DNA of 16,794 nt from JAGLCW01 sp964427915 (GTDB lineage: Bacteria; Caldisericota; Caldisericia; UBA6126). The stretch spans positions 1 through 16,794 of the forward strand of contig CAYRWA010000086.1 of the NCBI GenBank assembly GCA_964427915.1, written 5' to 3'. Positions 15,357-16,794 of this stretch are shown here, one piece after another. Under the pieces are notes generated by a model that worked only from the letters and a program-made list of their open reading frames with translations, searched no databases and was not told where the DNA came from. Positions within the stretch are counted from its first letter, which is position 1. Each line of letters starts with the position of its first letter. Position numbers and translations under genes: made by a program.

Positions 15357-16794
15357 TTTGTTCTTCTTTTTTCCGGAATACAAATTGCCATGCTACAAGC
15401 ATCATTCCAAATAGCAGAGCCAAAGCCCCCCATATATCTAAAAATGGTGTTTTCAAGTTGAGATCTTGCCTGTACACATGCAATCCAAGATAAGTAACAG
15501 CAGAAGGATTGGTGGGTACATTTCCAGGACCATACCCAACGCCATTTCCAATGACTTCTAGTGTATAAAAACCGGGAACAGTTCCCATTTTATCTGCTGT
15601 TGCCATAACTTGATCTAGCTCATCATCAACAATCGTTACAGAAGCTGCTTCACCAACTCTACCTGAAGTTGCATATGTAGAGAAGTTGGCGGGAGTATCA
15701 TTGTCAAAGGCACGGACAAAATAGTAGTATGGGGTGTTGGGTTCAACATCGGCATCTTCATAGGAAGTGTTGGGTGAATTGACGACAGCGATGCGGTTTG
15801 CGGCATCAATATACCGAGTGAGAGATCGCCAAACTTCGTATCCAGATATGGGTCTGGAACCTCTTCGAGAGGCATCCCAAGAAACAATGTTCAAGTTGGA
15901 GTTTACAGAGTTTACGGCAAGGTTGGTTGGGGGATATGGATTGATAGTATAGGGAGTGGTTTGCAAGGTTACATTGGCATACGCATCTAAAGTAGGGCTG
16001 ATGTCAACATAATTCTGTGCGTATCCGGGTACGGGTATTTCTGCAACAATTCCTTCAAAACCGGAAGGGTTGTTGATATAAACTTGATCAGGAAGACCTC
16101 TAAGGGCCAATGCTACTTTTCCAGTGAATCCAGCTTTGCTTTGAATTTTTAGACGATACCGCACGGAACCACCAGGAATTACTTCCTTGGTATATATTTG
16201 CATAGAGAAGTTTCCGACGCCATCAGCAGGGTTTACGTCGATAGCTGGCCTTGGAGGTAATACAGTCATGGTACAGTCGATTTGTTTCTTAATACTACCA
16301 GATAAGAACATTATACGGAACTTATAGATACCTGGAAGAGTGTCAGGAGATACACGAACTTGGAATGCATATCGAGTGCCCATATCGGGTCGCACGCGCA
16401 CTTCAGCAAGAGAGGTAAACCCAGTTCCTGTTGTATCAAATATGTCATACACAAAGGAGTTTCGGATAAATTCAAAAGTAACACCTTCTGGCTGGTTTGC
16501 GGGAGGGTCTGTCCAATAGGTACCAATAATGACATTGTCTTCAAACCCGTTTCGAGCTTCAAGATCTAGATCAATTTGCTTGCAATGATCTTCGCAACAT
16601 TCTGTTGGAGAGGGACATTCACCTTGGAACAAAGTGAACATCGAGGGATTTGCATTTACAGTAAAACCAGGCCTTGGAGGAATAACATCCAAAGCTAAGA
16701 AGTCATCAACAGTAATGTTAGCAGTTAAATCTGTGATGTGAACCATTGAATCAGGGTCGTTTCTATAACTATCCACTACGGCAGAATTGGTTGA
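15349..16794 (-). CDS. Surface protein with Ig-like and Fn3 domains and an exosortase sorting signal (5' partial)
   Basis: Probable substrate of the adjacent exosortase. The frame is open to the window end, so the start and signal peptide lie outside; the GTG at 16776 is not a credible start. Numbering from that GTG: Ig-like domain about 37-173 with an inserted Cys cluster (C54, C60, C61, C65), second Ig-like domain about 174-278, Fn3 domain about 279-375 (PPTNLAV, GYEVWRS, YYYFVRAFD), then a short domain to about 435. The C-terminus is tripartite: TPFLDIWG (443-450), hydrophobic helix 451-467, and RKKEEQTF. The P-x-L-x-x-W-G core matches the IPTLxxWG-CTERM class. No LPxTG motif is present, so a classical sortase is unlikely. 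The Ig-like domains resemble those of the propeller protein at 2710-7530. Its ligand or function is unknown. Confidence 0.88.
   Translation of the reverse strand, partial: STNSAVVDSYRNDPDSMVHITDLTANITVDDFLALDVIPPRPGFTVNANPSMFTLFQGECPSPTECCEDHCKQIDLDLEARNGFEDNVIIGTYWTDPPANQPEGVTFEFIRNSFVYDIFDTTGTGFTSLAEVRVRPDMGTRYAFQVRVSPDTLPGIYKFRIMFLSGSIKKQIDCTMTVLPPRPAIDVNPADGVGNFSMQIYTKEVIPGGSVRYRLKIQSKAGFTGKVALALRGLPDQVYINNPSGFEGIVAEIPVPGYAQNYVDISPTLDAYANVTLQTTPYTINPYPPTNLAVNSVNSNLNIVSWDASRRGSRPISGYEVWRSLTRYIDAANRIAVVNSPNTSYEDADVEPNTPYYYFVRAFDNDTPANFSTYATSGRVGEAASVTIVDDELDQVMATADKMGTVPGFYTLEVIGNGVGYGPGNVPTNPSAVTYLGLHVYRQDLNLKTPFLDIWGALALLFGMMLVAWQFVFRKKEEQTF
15352..15450 (-). other. C-terminal exosortase sorting signal (IPTLxxWG-CTERM-like)
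   Basis: The last 33 codons encode TPFLDIWG, then a hydrophobic stretch ALALLFGMMLVAWQFVF, then RKKEEQTF. Motif, single helix and basic tail is the architecture of exosortase substrates. The Pro, Leu, Trp and Gly positions agree with IPTLxxWG, while the first and third positions (Thr, Phe) differ. Confidence 0.72.

Noticed and set aside
15099..15383. Minus-strand open frame of 94 codons across the terminator and exosortase start
   Set aside because: It overlaps the exosortase in another frame and translates the hairpin region into lysine-rich noise.
15352..15450. Classical sortase (LPxTG) or PEP-CTERM signal
   Set aside because: Neither LPxTG nor a PEP motif is present; TPFLDIWG fits the PxLxxWG core better.

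Overview
The window looks like a piece of a bacterial chromosome with modest GC content, given over to large secreted or cell-surface proteins. The repertoire (a SpoIID-type protein, paired copper-amine-oxidase-N 'stalk' domains, cohesin- and dockerin-like domains, BamB-like propellers) is common in Firmicutes and in deep-branching lineages that share such modules. An exosortase-type system is more often described in Gram-negative bacteria. I cannot assign a phylum from this sequence alone. Visible ribosome binding sites are of the ordinary bacterial type.

Layout. Bases 1-7530 hold two plus-strand genes separated by 3 nt and probably co-transcribed: a SpoIID/LytB-like protein whose 5' end lies upstream of the window, and a 1606-residue secreted protein with two beta-propellers, six Ig-like domains, a cohesin-like domain and a C-terminal dockerin. 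A strong bidirectional terminator at about 7571-7599 separates them from a minus-strand group. In transcription order that group is: a surface protein running off the window end (15349-16794) that carries a C-terminal tripartite sorting signal; a terminator-like hairpin; an exosortase/archaeosortase-family membrane protein (14795-15289); a small multipass membrane protein overlapping it by 11 nt (14317-14805); and a 2202-residue secreted giant with EF-hand-like calcium loops and stalk domains (7649-14257).

How the parts fit. The most interesting unit is the exosortase (Cys71, Arg112 and His131 all present) next to a protein ending in TPFLDIWG, a transmembrane helix and RKK. That fits the P-x-L-x-x-W-G core of the IPTLxxWG-CTERM class handled by exosortase H. 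It therefore looks like a dedicated one-enzyme, one-substrate sorting pair with a small accessory membrane protein. The two stalk-domain proteins and the cohesin/dockerin-bearing proteins share modules with each other and with the sorted protein, suggesting one locus for building or decorating a calcium-dependent cell-surface layer. That last step is inference. No RNA genes, CRISPR arrays, insertion sequences or prophage were seen, and no gap longer than about 120 bases lacks a gene.
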